This document shows, one piece after another, positions 1 through 12,765 of a stretch of 64,000 bases of DNA; within the stretch, counting starts at the first letter, position 1, and the number at the start of each line of letters is the position of its first letter. The stretch covers positions 8,479,842 through 8,543,841 of the forward strand of contig NC_087071.1 of assembly GCF_963678635.1 (NCBI RefSeq), read 5' to 3'. This stretch comes from Symsagittifera roscoffensis. Taxonomy: Eukaryota > Xenacoelomorpha > Acoela > Convolutidae. Both the position numbers and the translations under genes were made by a program. The notes under the pieces are model-generated. The model ran no database searches. It was not told the origin of the DNA and saw only the letters and a list, made by a program, of their open reading frames with translations.

Positions 1-20
1 AAAACTACCGTTCCAGAAAT

Positions 21-78
21 TGTTCAAATACTATTTAAATACAAAAAACTTGTTCAAATACTATTCAAATACAAACAA
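21..78. repeat. 30-bp direct repeat pair
   Basis: A block beginning tgttcaaatactat and continuing into AAATACAAA occurs at 21-48 and again at 51-78. The copies differ at one T/C position. This is a short tandem duplication in AT-rich DNA with no evident function. Confidence 0.7.
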
Positions 79-599
79 AAATTATAGATCGCGAGAAAGT
101 TCTAATAATTATAGAAATGTTTTTTATAGTTATTTTGATAGATCATCTTAAGAGTTTTCTAATTTAGCTCACCGGAAGAATTCACAGATTTCAAAAAGGG
201 CAATTTCAAAATCATAGAAGCAGCACACCCAAAAATCAACAACAAATAACTCAAGTACAAATTGCAGTCTAAAACAACTACTGACCCCACAGGAATTGTA
301 ACAAATGAAACCCCAGATCTCCAATTAAACAGCATATACTGTGATACTTCAAGAAAAAAAAACAAACGACAGTGACACTGAAAATACACCTTTTAAACCA
401 GTTGAAAATTGATTAACCCTTTAAAAATGATTAACCTGTTAAAAATTGACTTCCAGTTCGCTGAAACTATTATGAAATTGATCAACCTAATAACAATACC
501 GATGAAGTTAACAGAACTCAAATGGCAGAGATACCTCATAATCCACGTCAAATAGCAAAACACCAGTCATATTATACCAAAACGTTACTACTACAGCAA

Positions 600-1030
600 C
601 TCCACAAAAACAAACAATTTGGACATTACCCCTTTTTATAGAAAATCCAAAGAATCACACAAACTTTCAGCCCACCGATTTAGAAACAGATTTCTTAATT
701 AACTCAGGGGCAAAATCGAACACTATAAACATATATACATGGAAAAATCATGACACTTCAAGTCACAACATAGATATTAGCAACAGCAGAAGGTACAAAC
801 TTTGAATTTATGGAGAGATATAGCTTTATCTACAACCGACAAAAACAATCGAAAATGACAAACTTCTATTAAAACCTTATGAAGATGAGTTCAATATCAT
901 TCAAAAAAAATATAAGAGGAATTCCCTTTTCACTAAAAAAATACCCAGTTTTAGTTTTTTTGATAGTAAATTGCAAGTTAAAGATGAATACAAACATTAC
1001 ACTACATCCCATTGAAGACAAAACACATAA
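600..1030 (+). pseudogene. Decayed retropepsin (protease) fragment of an LTR retroelement
   Basis: One frame from about 640 reads through a retropepsin-like active-site stretch, LINSGAKSNTIN, at about 692-727. Asn replaces the catalytic Asp of the usual DSGA/DTGA motif. Pieces that look like the rest of the same domain follow in shifted frames (QPTKTIENDKLLLKPYEDEF, then IHIKDKY-like DSKLQVKDEY) to about 1000. This spacing resembles protease regions of some animal Ty3/gypsy elements. Several stops and frameshifts show that it is dead. No reverse transcriptase is recognisable downstream. The family assignment rests on recalled pattern only. Confidence 0.4.
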
Positions 1031-2555
1031 AAAAACAGTAATTTAACATTATTACTTATTTATAAATCTATTTTTAAAAAATAATTAGCAATCCAAAGCG
1101 GATTATCAACTTTATCTACAAAAACGCATACTTCCAATCTACATTTCAAATAATTTATTGTCGACAGTTGTTTTACAATTTCTGGTTTAGGCAAAATTAT
1201 TGAAATTCGTGGTCCTGGTCCCCAATTGGACCCTGGAAGTGTGAACCCAGAGATAGACCAGCTGGTGGAGAAAAAAATGTTCGATATTACTGAAGATTGT
1301 GAAGTAAATGACAAACCCTCAGGCTCACACTCAGTGGCCGTGTTTTGTCTGCAAAACAGCCAGGAAGACAGAAACAACCATATGAAGGTGATGAACCTTG
1401 GTTTGAGTGAACGGCTCCAAAACATACATTCGTTCATGTAAGAACCATAGTTTGCACAAGACTGCTTGTATCAGGGCAAAGCCCTGAAAGTTCCGACAGC
1501 TTCTTAATCTTAAGGTTCTATGGAGCAGTAATAGCATGAAAAAATAAAATGAAAATATATATTTCTTAAGTATCACATTTTTTCAGACTCGAATCATTAA
1601 CAACAATTGGAACTTACTCAAAGTCACATACGACTTGACATACACTTAGATATGAAACTTGATTGAACAAATAGCAGAAATCATCACAGAATTCATCAGC
1701 GAAACACTTCATCACTTCTCTTAACTCGAAAGAGGTCGCTCAAGTTTAAAAAATTGTGAGAGAACTATCTTTTGACACTATAAATACAAGAAAAAGTATC
1801 AAAATTATAATTTTGGGAGACCGCCACATCATGGGGATCAAAAAAAAGCCACAATCTAGTATAAATTATTCCCGAAGAAGATATATATTACCTCCTCGCA
1901 CTATACCTTACATTATTACAACCCCTAAATAAAATTTTGCAGAAATCTTTCGCGCAACATCGACCTCAAGATATCTTTCCAAACTGTATCTTAAGTTTCC
2001 GACACATGAAAGATGAACTCCTTGTTTTTGTAGGATACTCGATGACCCTGTTAAATTTTAGAACGACTAACAGTTTTATATGCAATGTTTAACTTTATAA
2101 TTTTTTTCTTCTTAAGCGAGTATATATCACATGAGCAATACGTGTTTGTTTACGCCCATTCCCTTCATTGCAGTTCACAAAAAAAGATCATTTTCTAGTT
2201 TCATAAACAGACCTTTGTTTTGTTTTACATTTCTCAGAGTAATAAAAAAAAATTTACTCTTTGATCCCTTTTTCTGAAACTGAAACAAGAGCAACAGAAA
2301 AAAAAAGTTTTAAGGCTTTACAAAGTTAAAAATTTTCAAACATCGATCAGTGTTTTTCTCTTTTCTTGGGTTCATTTGCCATTTTCCAACTCTCTGTTGG
2401 CTATGTTTATTCTTCTCTCGAGTAAAAAAAACGTAAGCACTTTTTTTGGTTCAGAAGAACGCAGTTACGTTTTTTTTGCTAGTTTTTTTCAGTGAAAATT
2501 TTTAAGTTATTCACGCTCAAAATTGAGATTCTGTGGTTTGAGTTATGATTTTTTT
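1031..2555. other. Intergenic DNA with one unexplained ORF
   Basis: About 1200-1440 is visibly richer in G+C than its surroundings. It holds a 71-codon + strand frame (1226-1441, with NPEIDQLVEKKMFDITED) that I do not recognise, and a longer - strand frame overlaps it. Neither has an upstream signal or family motif. The remainder is AT-rich with long A and T runs and no supported gene. Confidence 0.3.
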
Positions 2556-3160
2556 GAAGTCATTCTATTTTCTTTGCTTAGAGGAAGGCAAATTCCGCTA
2601 TCGAACAGCATGTTATGGGTCACGAAAAACGCGATCGACTTCGTATCAAAAGTGAAATTAGATTTTTAGATTTCCCAGCAAAAAAGAACAATATTATTTT
2701 TTGATCCAGTTTTCTGAAATTGGGTTTTTTTTTCTCAAAAAAGCGCCAAACAATAAATATTTTTTGTTTGAAGCTCGTTTTTCAAATGTTTTTACCTATT
2801 TTTTGCAGCAAAATTAGTGTTTTTGGTTTCAAGTAGACTTTTTTGAGTCAGCGATCTGAGTGAATGATCTTGTAAAGGTGGTGTTAAACTTTCGCATTTT
2901 GAATTTCGATTTCTTAAAATTAGTTCATTTGCTTTGTTAAAAAGAAAGCAAACTTCACAATTGAAGAGAAAAAAGTGTAAAGATGACAAAAAACGTGGTC
3001 AACTGCTATTTTGGAAAGTGTTATTTAGTCTTTAGATTTACCAGCGAAAAAAAAACTTATACATTGATTCAGTTTTCTCAAATTGGAAAATTTATTTTAA
3101 AAAAATGCCAAACAAAAACTGTTCAAGAAAGCCAAAGAGTTTTAGAGACATCAGTTTTTT
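2556..3160 (+). repeat. Two adjacent diverged copies of a dispersed AT-rich repeat
   Basis: The block around 2580-2740 (aggaaggcaaattccgc, then cacgaaaaacgcgatc, then a ttttgatccagttttctga stretch) is echoed around 2940-3090 by the same landmarks in the same order: agaaagcaaacttc, gacaaaaaacgtggtc, tgattcagttttctcaaa. A third relative is at about 6000-6140, and parts of an inverted one are near 8160-8290. Copies are strongly diverged, so boundaries are approximate. No coding capacity is conserved. It may be a non-autonomous mobile element, but no terminal structure was found. Confidence 0.35.
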
Positions 3161-6100
3161 CTTTCAATTCGAAGTTGAAAAATTTTTATAAAAAAATATT
3201 CAATTGTTTTTCAGTTTGCCTGCATTCCTTACTGTTGTCCGACTGTCAGTTAGTTATGTTATTTTAGGCAAGCGAAGTGCAGTGCGCGTTGCCTAGTCTT
3301 TATTGAAAAATTTTAGTTTACTTTGTTTAAGTTATCAGTAGGTGTTCCCTAGAATCAAAAATAGATGACGCATGAATACCGTTGGTTTGATAAGCTTATG
3401 ATGATATTCTTCATCTCAAATTATATCAAGTTTTTTTTAAATTTTCAATAAAACTATGCTGATTAGCCAGATTTGAGAAATCAGTTCATCAAATTATAAT
3501 TCAGCAAGGTAGGAAATTTAGCTAATACTTCAATTAATTCTAATACTACAAGATATATACAAAAGTGTAACGTAGTCTGATAGTAACGTGCAAATTCTTT
3601 ATAAGATCGTACCGCATTGTAATAGTGCGGTGCAACTTTTTTTCCAACCTAAGGCGCGAGAAAAAGTGCTAACTTTGAAAAAGTTTGTAGATTAATAAGT
3701 TACATCAGCAATTTTTTTAAACTTGAGCGTTGACACTTGATTAAAAATACTTAACACAGTTGATGCTTTTTTAATGCATCAACTGAAAAGAAAAAAGCTA
3801 TTTGATTCATCTAAAATTAAAATGATTAAAACCTTATTACAGAAAACTTCCAAATCGATATACTAGTGAGATGTTTGAAATGCATAACTTTAAATATTCT
3901 CCTTTATTACATGCAAAGTTACTGTGGTTGCTTTCATCTTTTACATTCCGAATTGTTGTATGTAAAATTGAACTCATGGACATTTTAAAGCTCCCGTATC
4001 TTCGCCACCTTCTCGCTCGTGTTTGCAAAGTTGCAACTTTGTCTGTGTATACAAGCTTGGAATGGGCAGAAAAAGACAATGGGGATGGTAGAAATTTTTT
4101 TTTTCCAGTTTTCCTCGGATGCAGTTGTGAGTGTGAGTTCAAACTCCACCGAACTGACCAATTGTGAGAGTCACAAAAATTTATTGGTTACGACTTCTAG
4201 TTTCGAAATTGGATTTTAACTTTTAACTTTATTGGTAACTCAAAAAGTAATTGGTTGCTTCGGCTCCATTGATTTTGAGTTGACGAACGTAGTTCATACT
4301 CTTATATAGGTCGTGAATTTTTTTTCTTAAAAATGTGTCTCTAATCAATCGTCTTTGTTCTACGTTTTTCCGATTGCCTGTAATGTGCACAGTTTGAGCG
4401 TAGTGTCAAACCAAATTTTAAGTTGTACTGGAATATAACTTAAACTCGATATTAGTGAACAAAAAACCTCCTGAATGGTGACTGAAAACTGAAATAAAAT
4501 TTGCTCTATTTTTCAAATTAATCGCCGCTGTTTTCCATGCTGCCAATAGCCTGTAATTTAGACAATTAGAACATAGTGTATTACTGTGATGCAACTTTTT
4601 TTCAACCTAAGTTGCAAATAAAAAACTCTTCAAGTATCAGTTTTGGTGTACTACAATATATATTCAAACTGGTATACTACGTTTCTTTGGTGACTACTTT
4701 GGTATTGATAATGAAAGTTTGATAAAAACATGTATTACAAAAATTAATGGACTTTCGTTTTCAATCATATTTTGAAATGGTTTACACTTGCGATAGCAAG
4801 TGTGTTGAACATTAGTACTGGACTTTTTTCCTTAAAAAATCCTGTCCATAGGACTCATCTCTTTCCCATTTTTTTAAATTTAGTTTGCTGAAATACCGCA
4901 ACAGACAGATTTTGAGAAAATTATCTTTTCATTTAATACTCTTATTCGAAACTTGCTTTTTTATTGGCTGATTCTTTTTTATTTTTGTTTCGAGTTTGAA
5001 TACATATGTTATCCCGGCTTACTTGTTTCATATTGCATCATTCACTAGTCAAAAAATTTTTTTCCTGTGAGTGTGTGTGCGTTTTGAAAGGGAGGGAACT
5101 TTTATTTACGAGGTCTGTTTGCTTTGTTTTCGGTTTATACGGCTTCTGCCTAGAATTTTTTCAATTAAGTTTTTTACTTTTATTGCAATGTAAGTTTAAA
5201 ACTTTATTGTCTGTGCAAGTTTTTTCCGGAAATTGTTATAATCATTTAATAACATATTTTTTTTAGCTATTTCGAATTTTTTTATGACTTTTTTTAATTC
5301 TAACAAATGTGTTGCAAAAAAAGAAGCTCCACTTTGCCTGTATGTAACTACGTATTTTTGAAACTCGAGGACTTTTAGGGACATCTACTTTTCCTTTTGA
5401 AAAGCAAAATTGAACTTTTATCAAAAGAGTGAATATTTCTTTTTTTTGTTGGGTTGCATTCACTGATTCTTTTCCTACTCTTTTTTCTGATTTATATATA
5501 AGAGTCGTGGACGTAGTGAATTACTTTTTTATTCTTCTGTTTTTTTTTGAATATGAACGCAGTAGGGTCTGATAGATAATTTTCCAGGTGATCGTTTTAT
5601 TTATTCATTTTTTTCGAAAAAAAATGCTCGGGTTCAAATTTTGATTTTTCACCGTTTGTTTTTTGATGTTTTTTAAGTTTAATTCGCATAGTGGTAAGGG
5701 GTCATCTTAAAGCGTCATGTTGTGTATCCCTGCCATGGCAAAGATTGTGTGTGAGGATGACCACTTTTGTGACCTCTAGGTTTAAGTCTACCACAGCCTT
5801 ACCAATTTGGACTGCAGCATTGGTTCCACATGAAAATTCAACATGCGAATAAATCAGCCTTGGGTTGCAAGACCTTTGCTCAACAAAAGAAATTTTTTGC
5901 CTGTGGGGTAATAAGAGAAACGAATTTTGCTTAGACAGGTGTGGCAGACTTTGATAGATCCTCTGCGAATCACAAAAATCGCTCTTATTTTCTTTGTAAA
6001 AACGAAAACAAAATCCGTCGTCGAACGGCAAAAGTTTGCTTGTTATGAAAAACGTGATTGGGTTCTAGTTTCAAAAGTGGATTTCAACTTTCAAAACATC

Positions 6101-9100
6101 AAGGAAAAATAGATAAACCTTGATTCAGTTACTGAGTTAACTTTACCAAACAATGATGATTCATAGGTTGTTCTTGAAAAACGAAATGCTTTAAGCCCAT
6201 ATTTTTTTGAGGTTAGAAAATAAAAATTTTTCAAAAATAGGTCTTTTTTATCATTTTTTTTTGAATTTTAATTTTTTTATCAATTTTTTCATTTCTTCTA
6301 GTCAAATAGGATTCTCCTGGTCAATTTTTTTGCACGTTAAGTGATGTTTGCATTTGATTTTTGAATCATTTGCAGCTCTATTCGATCCAATCCGCTTGAA
6401 GAAAGGCATGGTATGTTTACTTGCTATAAATGGAAACTATTTACGTTCTTGAATAAAGAGCTATAAATACAATAACGAGTGCAGATTTTTGTTTCCAAAT
6501 GAATTTCATTCAATGAGTTTTTCAGCGAAAATGAAGAAATGACTCAAGGTTTAGAAAAAATACTTTGAACAACTTTTTAACGTCTATTTTTGAACCAATC
6601 TGTCTTGGTCTGTTTGACTTTTTCATACGACACTTTTCAATACTTTCTAGTCACTCAGTTGTATCTATTTGGAGCAAAGCTCATTAAAATTAACAATGTT
6701 TTTTTTTTCAATCAAAAAAATTTATTGGCAAATTCATCTTTTTATCTGTTTTCATGACTTAAAAATTAAAAAAAAAACAGATTTAAAAAAAAATGGTTAT
6801 ATTTTAACAAATTTGCAAAAGGAACGCTTTTCCTAAAACACATGAAATCATTTTAAAATGCTGCCCTGAAATGGTACCATCTTCACCAAATCATGAAAGC
6901 GCAGGTACTTTGATCAATTATTGCATCAAACAAACAAAGCTCGAAGTAAAAAAAAAAACTAAAAAATTTGAAGAAAATGTTTGTTCAAAGCAAATAAAGT
7001 AAGAGGGCGTGCCTGTCAACATGTGAGAAGCTTTAATCAAAGCTTTCGTACAATTAAAAAATGTTATCGGGATGTTAACTTTTATCCTGGATCAATGGTT
7101 AATTCGTTCCACTGGAAAATCTTAAAATTAAAATCAACTTTCAAAACTAAAAATCGATCAGTTCTTTGCGTTTTTTGTTCTAACTTTCTCATTTTAAATT
7201 GTAATTTTCTATCCTTACAGCAATTAAACTTGAACTGATCTAAAAAATGCATGTATACTAAAAACTTTTCGTAAGTGCAATTAAAAAATATGTTTGAGGC
7301 ATTTCTACAGTTTTGGATCATTTTTTCAATTAGAATTTACTTGTTTTTGAGAACCCAAAATCACCAAGAGTACGCTGAAAAAATTCGATCAGATAAATTA
7401 TTTCAATGTAAATGGGTTTTTTGTAAGCTAACCCAAACTCGCTGTTTTCAAAGTTTGCAAAATTTGTTACCAAAACAAGCCATTACGTTTGTCTGGCTGG
7501 TCAGTGAATCGTTCTGATATTCAATCAAGACATTCATTTGCTTCAGACTGTAGAAAAAAAATCCATCATTAGTTGCCAGTTAAAAAACCAAAAATTCGAC
7601 TATTTAAAATAACTACAACAAGCAAAACTGTTTCGTCATTTTTTTTCCAAAAGAACAGAAGCTACAATTACTCATTGTGAAGTAACAGCCCCTCCTCCAG
7701 AATTCAAGCGCCCCCAAAAGCGTCTTTTTGTGACAATTTATTAACCTTCACGTTATAAGCTAGGGAAAATCTTTGGTTTCAAGGAAAACTTTCGAGTTTT
7801 ATTTGAGAACCAAAACTTCGAAATTTGTTAGCAGCAAAAACTTTTTAAAAAATTACTTAGTATTTTTATCATATTACGAACCAACCAATTAGGCAAGACA
7901 AGGGTACATCTACAAATTTTACGAGGAAATTTATGATTGTGCGCGATTATTAAAAAAGAATTGAAATAATTAATTTTTTTCATAAACTTAAAAACATTTC
8001 AGAAGCTCTTAGCCATGATAAGCTAAAACTTTAAGTCTAAAACAGTAAAAAAAAGTAAGCTTTTGATTGTGGGAAAAAGTCTAAAACAGTAAAAAAAAAA
8101 GTAAGCTTTTGATTGTGGGAAAATCTGACACTCTTTGATAAATTTACCCCTATTAAAAAAACTGGATCAAAAGGTAAATTTTTGATTCTGTTGGGAAACT
8201 TGAGAATAAAAGTCATGTTTCAAAAATATAAGTCGATCACTTTTTTGTGATCATTACACGTTTTCTGTTTGATAGTAGAGTTTGCCTTCCTGTAAGAAAT
8301 AATTCATTCTAAGTCAAACCTCAAAAAATCAACTGTGAGCGTAAACAATTTTAGGAATTTTCCTGAAAAAAAAATGAAGATTTGTATAAGAGTTTTGATT
8401 AAGTTTATTGTTTTTTAACAAATTCACAAAAAAGACACATCTTTCCTTTTTGGATCGGAAGCTTCATCAAATAGGATTACCATTATATTATAAACAATTT
8501 TGTTTTCAGACAATCTTTTATCATTGATAGTTTTTCAACCATGCTGGGTCAGATAAAATTTTTCAACTATTATGTGTCGGTTTTTGTGACCCTCTTTTTT
8601 CTACAGCATGATGTTTCTAGACACTTCCGCTGTTTTCAGTTTTTGTTATGTCATTTCGTCATTACTAATGGTGTGCAAAAATTAACTTTCTGTGGAATTC
8701 TAATTATCATGGTCTAAAAATTAATTTTGAGCGTTTTACACAAAAAAGAATGAGCTGAGAATTTTGATTTTAGTTATCCGAATTTTGAACTTATGTTTGA
8801 CTAATTCTTGAAAACGAAGTCTTGATTTCTGAAAGTTTTTTTTTAGAGAAGCTCATTTTCCAAAAATTAATGTTCACAGAAGCATAAATTTTTAACTGTA
8901 AGAAATGCAAAACTGCGCTTTTAGTGGCATAGTTGAATTGAAATTCTTGTTTGGAATCTCAATTATAATAATAAATTTAGAGTTTCTAAATCCTATAATT
9001 GTTTTTCCTGAATTTTCCTACGCTGTTGATATTTCTCATTTTTCCAAAATTTATAGATTCCTCACATTAATCTCTTATTTCAAATGCAACTAGCAAATTG

Positions 9101-9387
9101 GACATCTCTTTTTGCTCACAAAAGTCTGGGCTTTTCCCATGCAATGTTTTGAACAATTCTCTGCTTTTATATGTTAAATCTTTTTTTTTGGGCAGAGTTG
9201 CGAATTTTAGATTTCTTGAAGCAATGCAAGTTGAAAAACTCTATTTTTTTTTCGTTTGATACGCGGAAGCTTTATTATGGTATTAATGAAGTATTTATCA
9301 TTCAAATTTTTTGTCTTGAACAAAAACACATCTAAGCTACTCGTTGTTAATAACTTAGCTGAAACATGTACTTAAGAATGAAGAAAG
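3161..9387. other. AT-rich DNA without supported genes
   Basis: All open frames here are short and match no family I recognise. One repeated landmark is visible: gcaactttttttccaacctaag near 3630 and gcaactttttttcaacctaag near 4590, each preceded by a gtgYRgt-type context, suggesting an old duplication about 960 bp apart. A locally GC-richer patch at 5690-5880 carries a 109-codon - strand frame without recognisable motifs. Nothing else could be supported. Confidence 0.5.
8034..8122. repeat. Tandem duplication of about 44 bp
   Basis: The sequence gtctaaaacagta, an A-run, then gtaagcttttgattgtggga occurs twice back to back. The copies differ mainly in A-run length. It is a recent local duplication in otherwise unique AT-rich DNA. 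Confidence 0.85.
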
Positions 9388-9612
9388 GTACGTATGTGAG
9401 TGAGTATTTGGGCAAGCATGTATGTAAGTGTGTATGTATGTTTGTGTGTATGTAGCTATGTATTTATGCATAGATGTATGTATGTGTATAAGTATGTATG
9501 TATGTATGTATGTATGTATATATGTATTTATGTATGTATGTATGTATGTATGTATGTATGTATGTATGTATGTATGTATGCATGCATATATGTAAGTGTG
9601 CATGTGTGTTTT
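9388..9612. repeat. (TATG)n microsatellite
   Basis: A run of TATG units is nearly perfect at about 9485-9580 and decays toward both edges into GTGT and ATAT variants. Long open frames on both strands (Met-Tyr-Val-Cys periodic on +, Thr-Tyr-Ile-His periodic on -) are by-products of the 4-bp period and are not genes. Confidence 0.97.
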
Positions 9613-9992
9613 TTGCATGAATGTTCATTTGTTTAATGGTATGATTCTATGTATGAGGTGTAAGAACTGTTGGTAAGGGTTTTATTGTATATTTTTGAAA
9701 GTTCATTTATAAGTACAACTAAAACTATAAAAAAGCTCTTTTTTTTCTAGAAGGTTCTAGAAAACTCAAAATTTGTTTGTTGAAAACTATAGAACTCCAA
9801 AAACTCAACAAACACAAACACAAAAGTCAAATATTCTTCAAAACTTTTATTTTGGAACTCAAAGAAGTCAGAAAACTAATAAAAGAAAGTAAAAAACCAA
9901 CAAATCAAAATTGTTTTTTGAAATTTTTTACTTTTCTAAAATTTATATTTCTGATGTTTTGGGTGGATACAATGGAATTTCCCAGCATTTGA

Positions 9993-10790
9993 TGTTCAAA
10001 GTCATATACGACAAAACGTACATTGAATGATCATCTGTTAAAAACCCATGGTGTTGTGTCAAAGAAAGCAGCAAACTACAGCTGCGGAATTGTTCAAAGC
10101 GTTTTATGAGACGTGACACTGTTCTACGACATCTTTGCGAATCTCACACCTCAACAAAGCCAAAGAAAGGTGTGTATTGTGACATTGTTTTTGGAAAGTT
10201 GTACGAACTGCAGAGTCACGTTACAGAACGGCATGACATACGTAACTCAAACTCTGCCTCAAAAGCAAAGGAAATGAAGTTCAGTGGCGAGCAGCAAGCC
10301 ACTAAGAAAAACTTTCACTCATATCCGGGAGCAGTTAGATCTATTGAGTTCGATGGAATCATTGAAAGAAAAAATAATTAATTTCACTAGGAACTATTTT
10401 ACTGAAAACATACCCATCAAGCTTCAAATGTCAGTTTATGCAAATCTTATCAAGCCATTAGACGTAACAAAAGTTTCTTGTCATGCCAACAGCTTCTCGA
10501 AGCCAGTTTTTTCATCATTGACAGACGAAGAATACATGGTAGATTAATTGGTCAGTGTACTCCAAGTGTTTTGTAGCAAAGGAAGTGAATTCATTATCGA
10601 TTCTCTTGAGCACCTAGATGTCAACATAAACCTCTAAAAGCCAATCAAAGAAAGCAGCTACATTGCAAATGCAGCTATTTTTAAAAACAACAATTTTCTT
10701 TTAAATGTAGAAAACAGAACGGATAACAAATGTTTTGCGTAATCAGTTCTAGCAGCTTTTAATCCTTCATATAGTCACAACAAGCAAGAT
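9993..10790 (+). pseudogene. C2H2 zinc-finger plus Maverick/DNA-pol-B-associated domain fragment
   Basis: Three degenerate C2H2 fingers occur in succession over two frames. The first ends LNDHLLKTH at about 10045. The second starts YSC near 10078 and ends LRHLCESH at about 10150. The third, YCDIVFGKLYELQSHVTERH (10168-10227), has lost its second Cys. After another frame change at about 10290 a second domain follows. Its landmarks are SLEHLDVNINL, KPIKESSYI, LLNVENRTDNKCFA, then SVLAAFNP to about 10770, with in-frame stops at 10546, 10636 and 10739. I associate C2H2 fingers followed by this domain with large uncharacterised animal proteins that often continue into a family-B DNA polymerase, as in Maverick/Polinton-type elements. 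That link is from memory. No polymerase follows; copia gag begins at once. Confidence 0.55.
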
Positions 10791-11365
10791 ACTGTGTTAT
10801 ATCAAGACAAATTGAAGCTGCTTCAAGAGACGTTCTGCAGTGCAGAGAGGCCGACGGTGGTCAGTCTAGTAGGTCAGCTTGCGAAGCTGCCCCTAAGATC
10901 AGAGGACGACCTGGACAACTACTTCGTTCGCAGTCAAGTGCTGATGACGCGGTTGAGCGAAGCTGGAGAAGCAATCACAGACACACTCTTCAATGCTTTA
11001 GTGATCAATGGACAGCTATGAGCATTTTGTGGTGCAAGCAAGAGAGTTTTCAACCAGCCAAGACGTTTCCAGAGCTGAGAACGAGGTTGAGGAACTACGA
11101 TGACTCGAGGAAGGCTCGATGTGGAGAGAGGACTGGACATGGTTATATAGCCATGCAAGCTGTGAGGAAGAAGAAGAAAGGAGTTTCAAGTAGTGGCTGC
11201 TATGCGTGTGGTCAGAAGGGTCATATGGCGAGCGACTGCAAATCCAAAAGTGACAGCGGACAACCCAGTACTCGAGGCAGTGGGTCGAACGAAGCAAGTG
11301 GGCCAGGAACAAAGAAGCAAGGGTACTTCAAGTGTGGGCAACCTGAACATTTTGCAAGGTAGTGC
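10791..11365 (+). pseudogene. gag: copia gag with CCHC zinc knuckles (broken)
   Basis: The gag polypeptide region (SAERPTVVSLVGQLAKL, DLDNYFVRSQVLMTRLSEAG, ALVINGQL) occupies 10794-11018. It shifts frame and resumes with SFQPAKTFPELRTRLRNYDD at about 11045. A complete CCHC knuckle, CYACGQKGHMASDC, lies at 11199-11240. A second knuckle at about 11323-11367 has Tyr for its first Cys and a TAG just before its last Cys. Gag would package the RNA. The N-terminal part of a normal copia gag is absent because the fragment starts at the junction with the preceding zinc-finger pseudogene. Confidence 0.9.
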
Positions 11366-11410
11366 AAGCAAGAGAGTACATGGTTCTTCAGTTGTTGTGC
11401 TTTAACTTCA

Positions 11411-11800
11411 ATGAAGGGAGACGACTTGACTGTGGATACGGGATGCCCTGGTCATGTGGTGCGCGACAGAGCGGTCTTTTCTAGCTTTGAGAGCTGGAAC
11501 GAAGGGACAACTGTGGGGAACCCCAACGGCACGCTGTCAAGGATTGAGGGCAAAGGATCAGTGGAAGTGGAGATCAGGGACAGCCATGATGCTGTGAGAA
11601 GCTACACTTTTCACAATGTGCTGTTTGTGCCGAGCTACAGTGTGAAAATGACAAGTGTGAGCTCAGCTGTGGCTAGAGGCTCAAGCTTCAGTTTCGCCGC
11701 AGATGCGTCTCATCTACTGGCACCAGATGAGGGACAGCAACCTGTGAAGCAGGGCGGCAAGCTTTTCTACCTTGAATCAAGAGAAACCCGATTACTCTAG
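11411..11800 (+). pseudogene. copia aspartic protease
   Basis: The active-site motif VDTGCPGHVV (about 11432-11461) corresponds to the V-D-S-G-A/C-x-x-H-x motif of copia proteases. Downstream HNVLFVPSYSVKMTSVS matches the conserved L-x-V-P segment. The frame is open for 129 codons and ends at a TAG before the next domain, which continues in another frame. It would cleave the Gag-Pol polyprotein. It is the least damaged part of the copia fragment. Confidence 0.85.
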
Positions 11801-11820
11801 TGACAAAAACAAGAAGGGAT

Positions 11821-12765
11821 ACCAGTGATGCAATGTTGTGGCACCGACGACTGGGGCACCTCAACCAGCAGGATATTTCATCGCTTGTCAATGTGGGCGG
11901 GCTAGAGTTCTGCGAAGTGTGTACAGCTTCTAAGAAGCCTGAAGTAACAGTGCCTAAGAAGGCTGACAGCAGAGCATAGGCAGTGGGGCAAGGGGTTTTC
12001 GGTGACATTCAGGGATCATTTGAAGTGCCGAGTATGCATGGTTCACGCTATGTCTTGAGCTTCATCGACGACTTCAGTCAGCTGGCAGTGGTCAAGTACC
12101 TGGTGAAGAAGAGTGATGCTTTACTGAAGTTCCAGGAGTTTGTGGCTGATCATGGAGCACTTTTGTGCCTGTAAACTGACAATGGAGGTGAGTATTTGTC
12201 AAATGCATATAGGAGATTTAGAGAGTTCCAGGTGAAGCAAGAATTTCCTGTGCCCAATACTACCCAACAGAATGGTGTAGCAGAGCGCTAAAACAGAGTG
12301 ATCACCGAGATGACTCAATGTCTGCTGGCAGAAGCAAAGCTACCGAAGATGTTCTGGGTGCGAGGAGTGTTCACAGCTGTGAGGGTTCGCAACTTGTGTC
12401 CGACATCCAGCAACGAGAAGCGCTTTTCACTGACAGAGATGCACTATGGGAAGCCATCAAAAGTGAGCTATTTTCGTGTGTTTGGTTGCCTGGCGTACTA
12501 TCTGGCCCGAGGCAACAGACGGAAACTGGCTCCAGAGGGCAAGTAAAGCAAGTTCATCGGCTACGACTAGAAGAGCGCAGCCTACCTGCCGATTGATCTA
12601 GAGACAAGACGAGTTGTGCGAGCAAGAAGCGTGACATTCTGGGAGATCATAATTCCAGATGACTTCATGGTTGACACTGAGCCCTTACGAACCCTGGAGC
12701 TATCAATTGAGTTGTTCATTGATATTGAGCAACCAAGTACGACGAAAACCAGCAAAGCTTGACGC
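11821..12765 (+). pseudogene. copia GAG-pre-integrase and integrase (broken)
   Basis: The zinc-binding region reads LWHRRLGHLNQQDISSLV with a later CEVC (11833-11925), the HHCC module. The catalytic core shows FIDDFS (first Asp, about 12063), TDNGGEY (second Asp, about 12176) and NGVAER (Glu, about 12270), so all three catalytic acids are present. In-frame stops lie before TDNGG (12172), after VAER (12289), and at 12544 and 12568. The downstream part (FRVFGCLAYYLARGNRRKL, SKFIGYD) is the usual copia integrase C-terminal region. The enzyme would insert cDNA into the host genome. Confidence 0.9.

Noticed and set aside
5702-6031. 109-codon - strand frame in a GC-richer patch
   Set aside because: No motif, splice site or repeat supports it. 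It is mentioned only as an unexplained composition change.
9355-9636. Open frames on both strands with Tyr-Val-Cys or Thr-Tyr-Ile-His periodicity
   Set aside because: They are translations of the TATG microsatellite.
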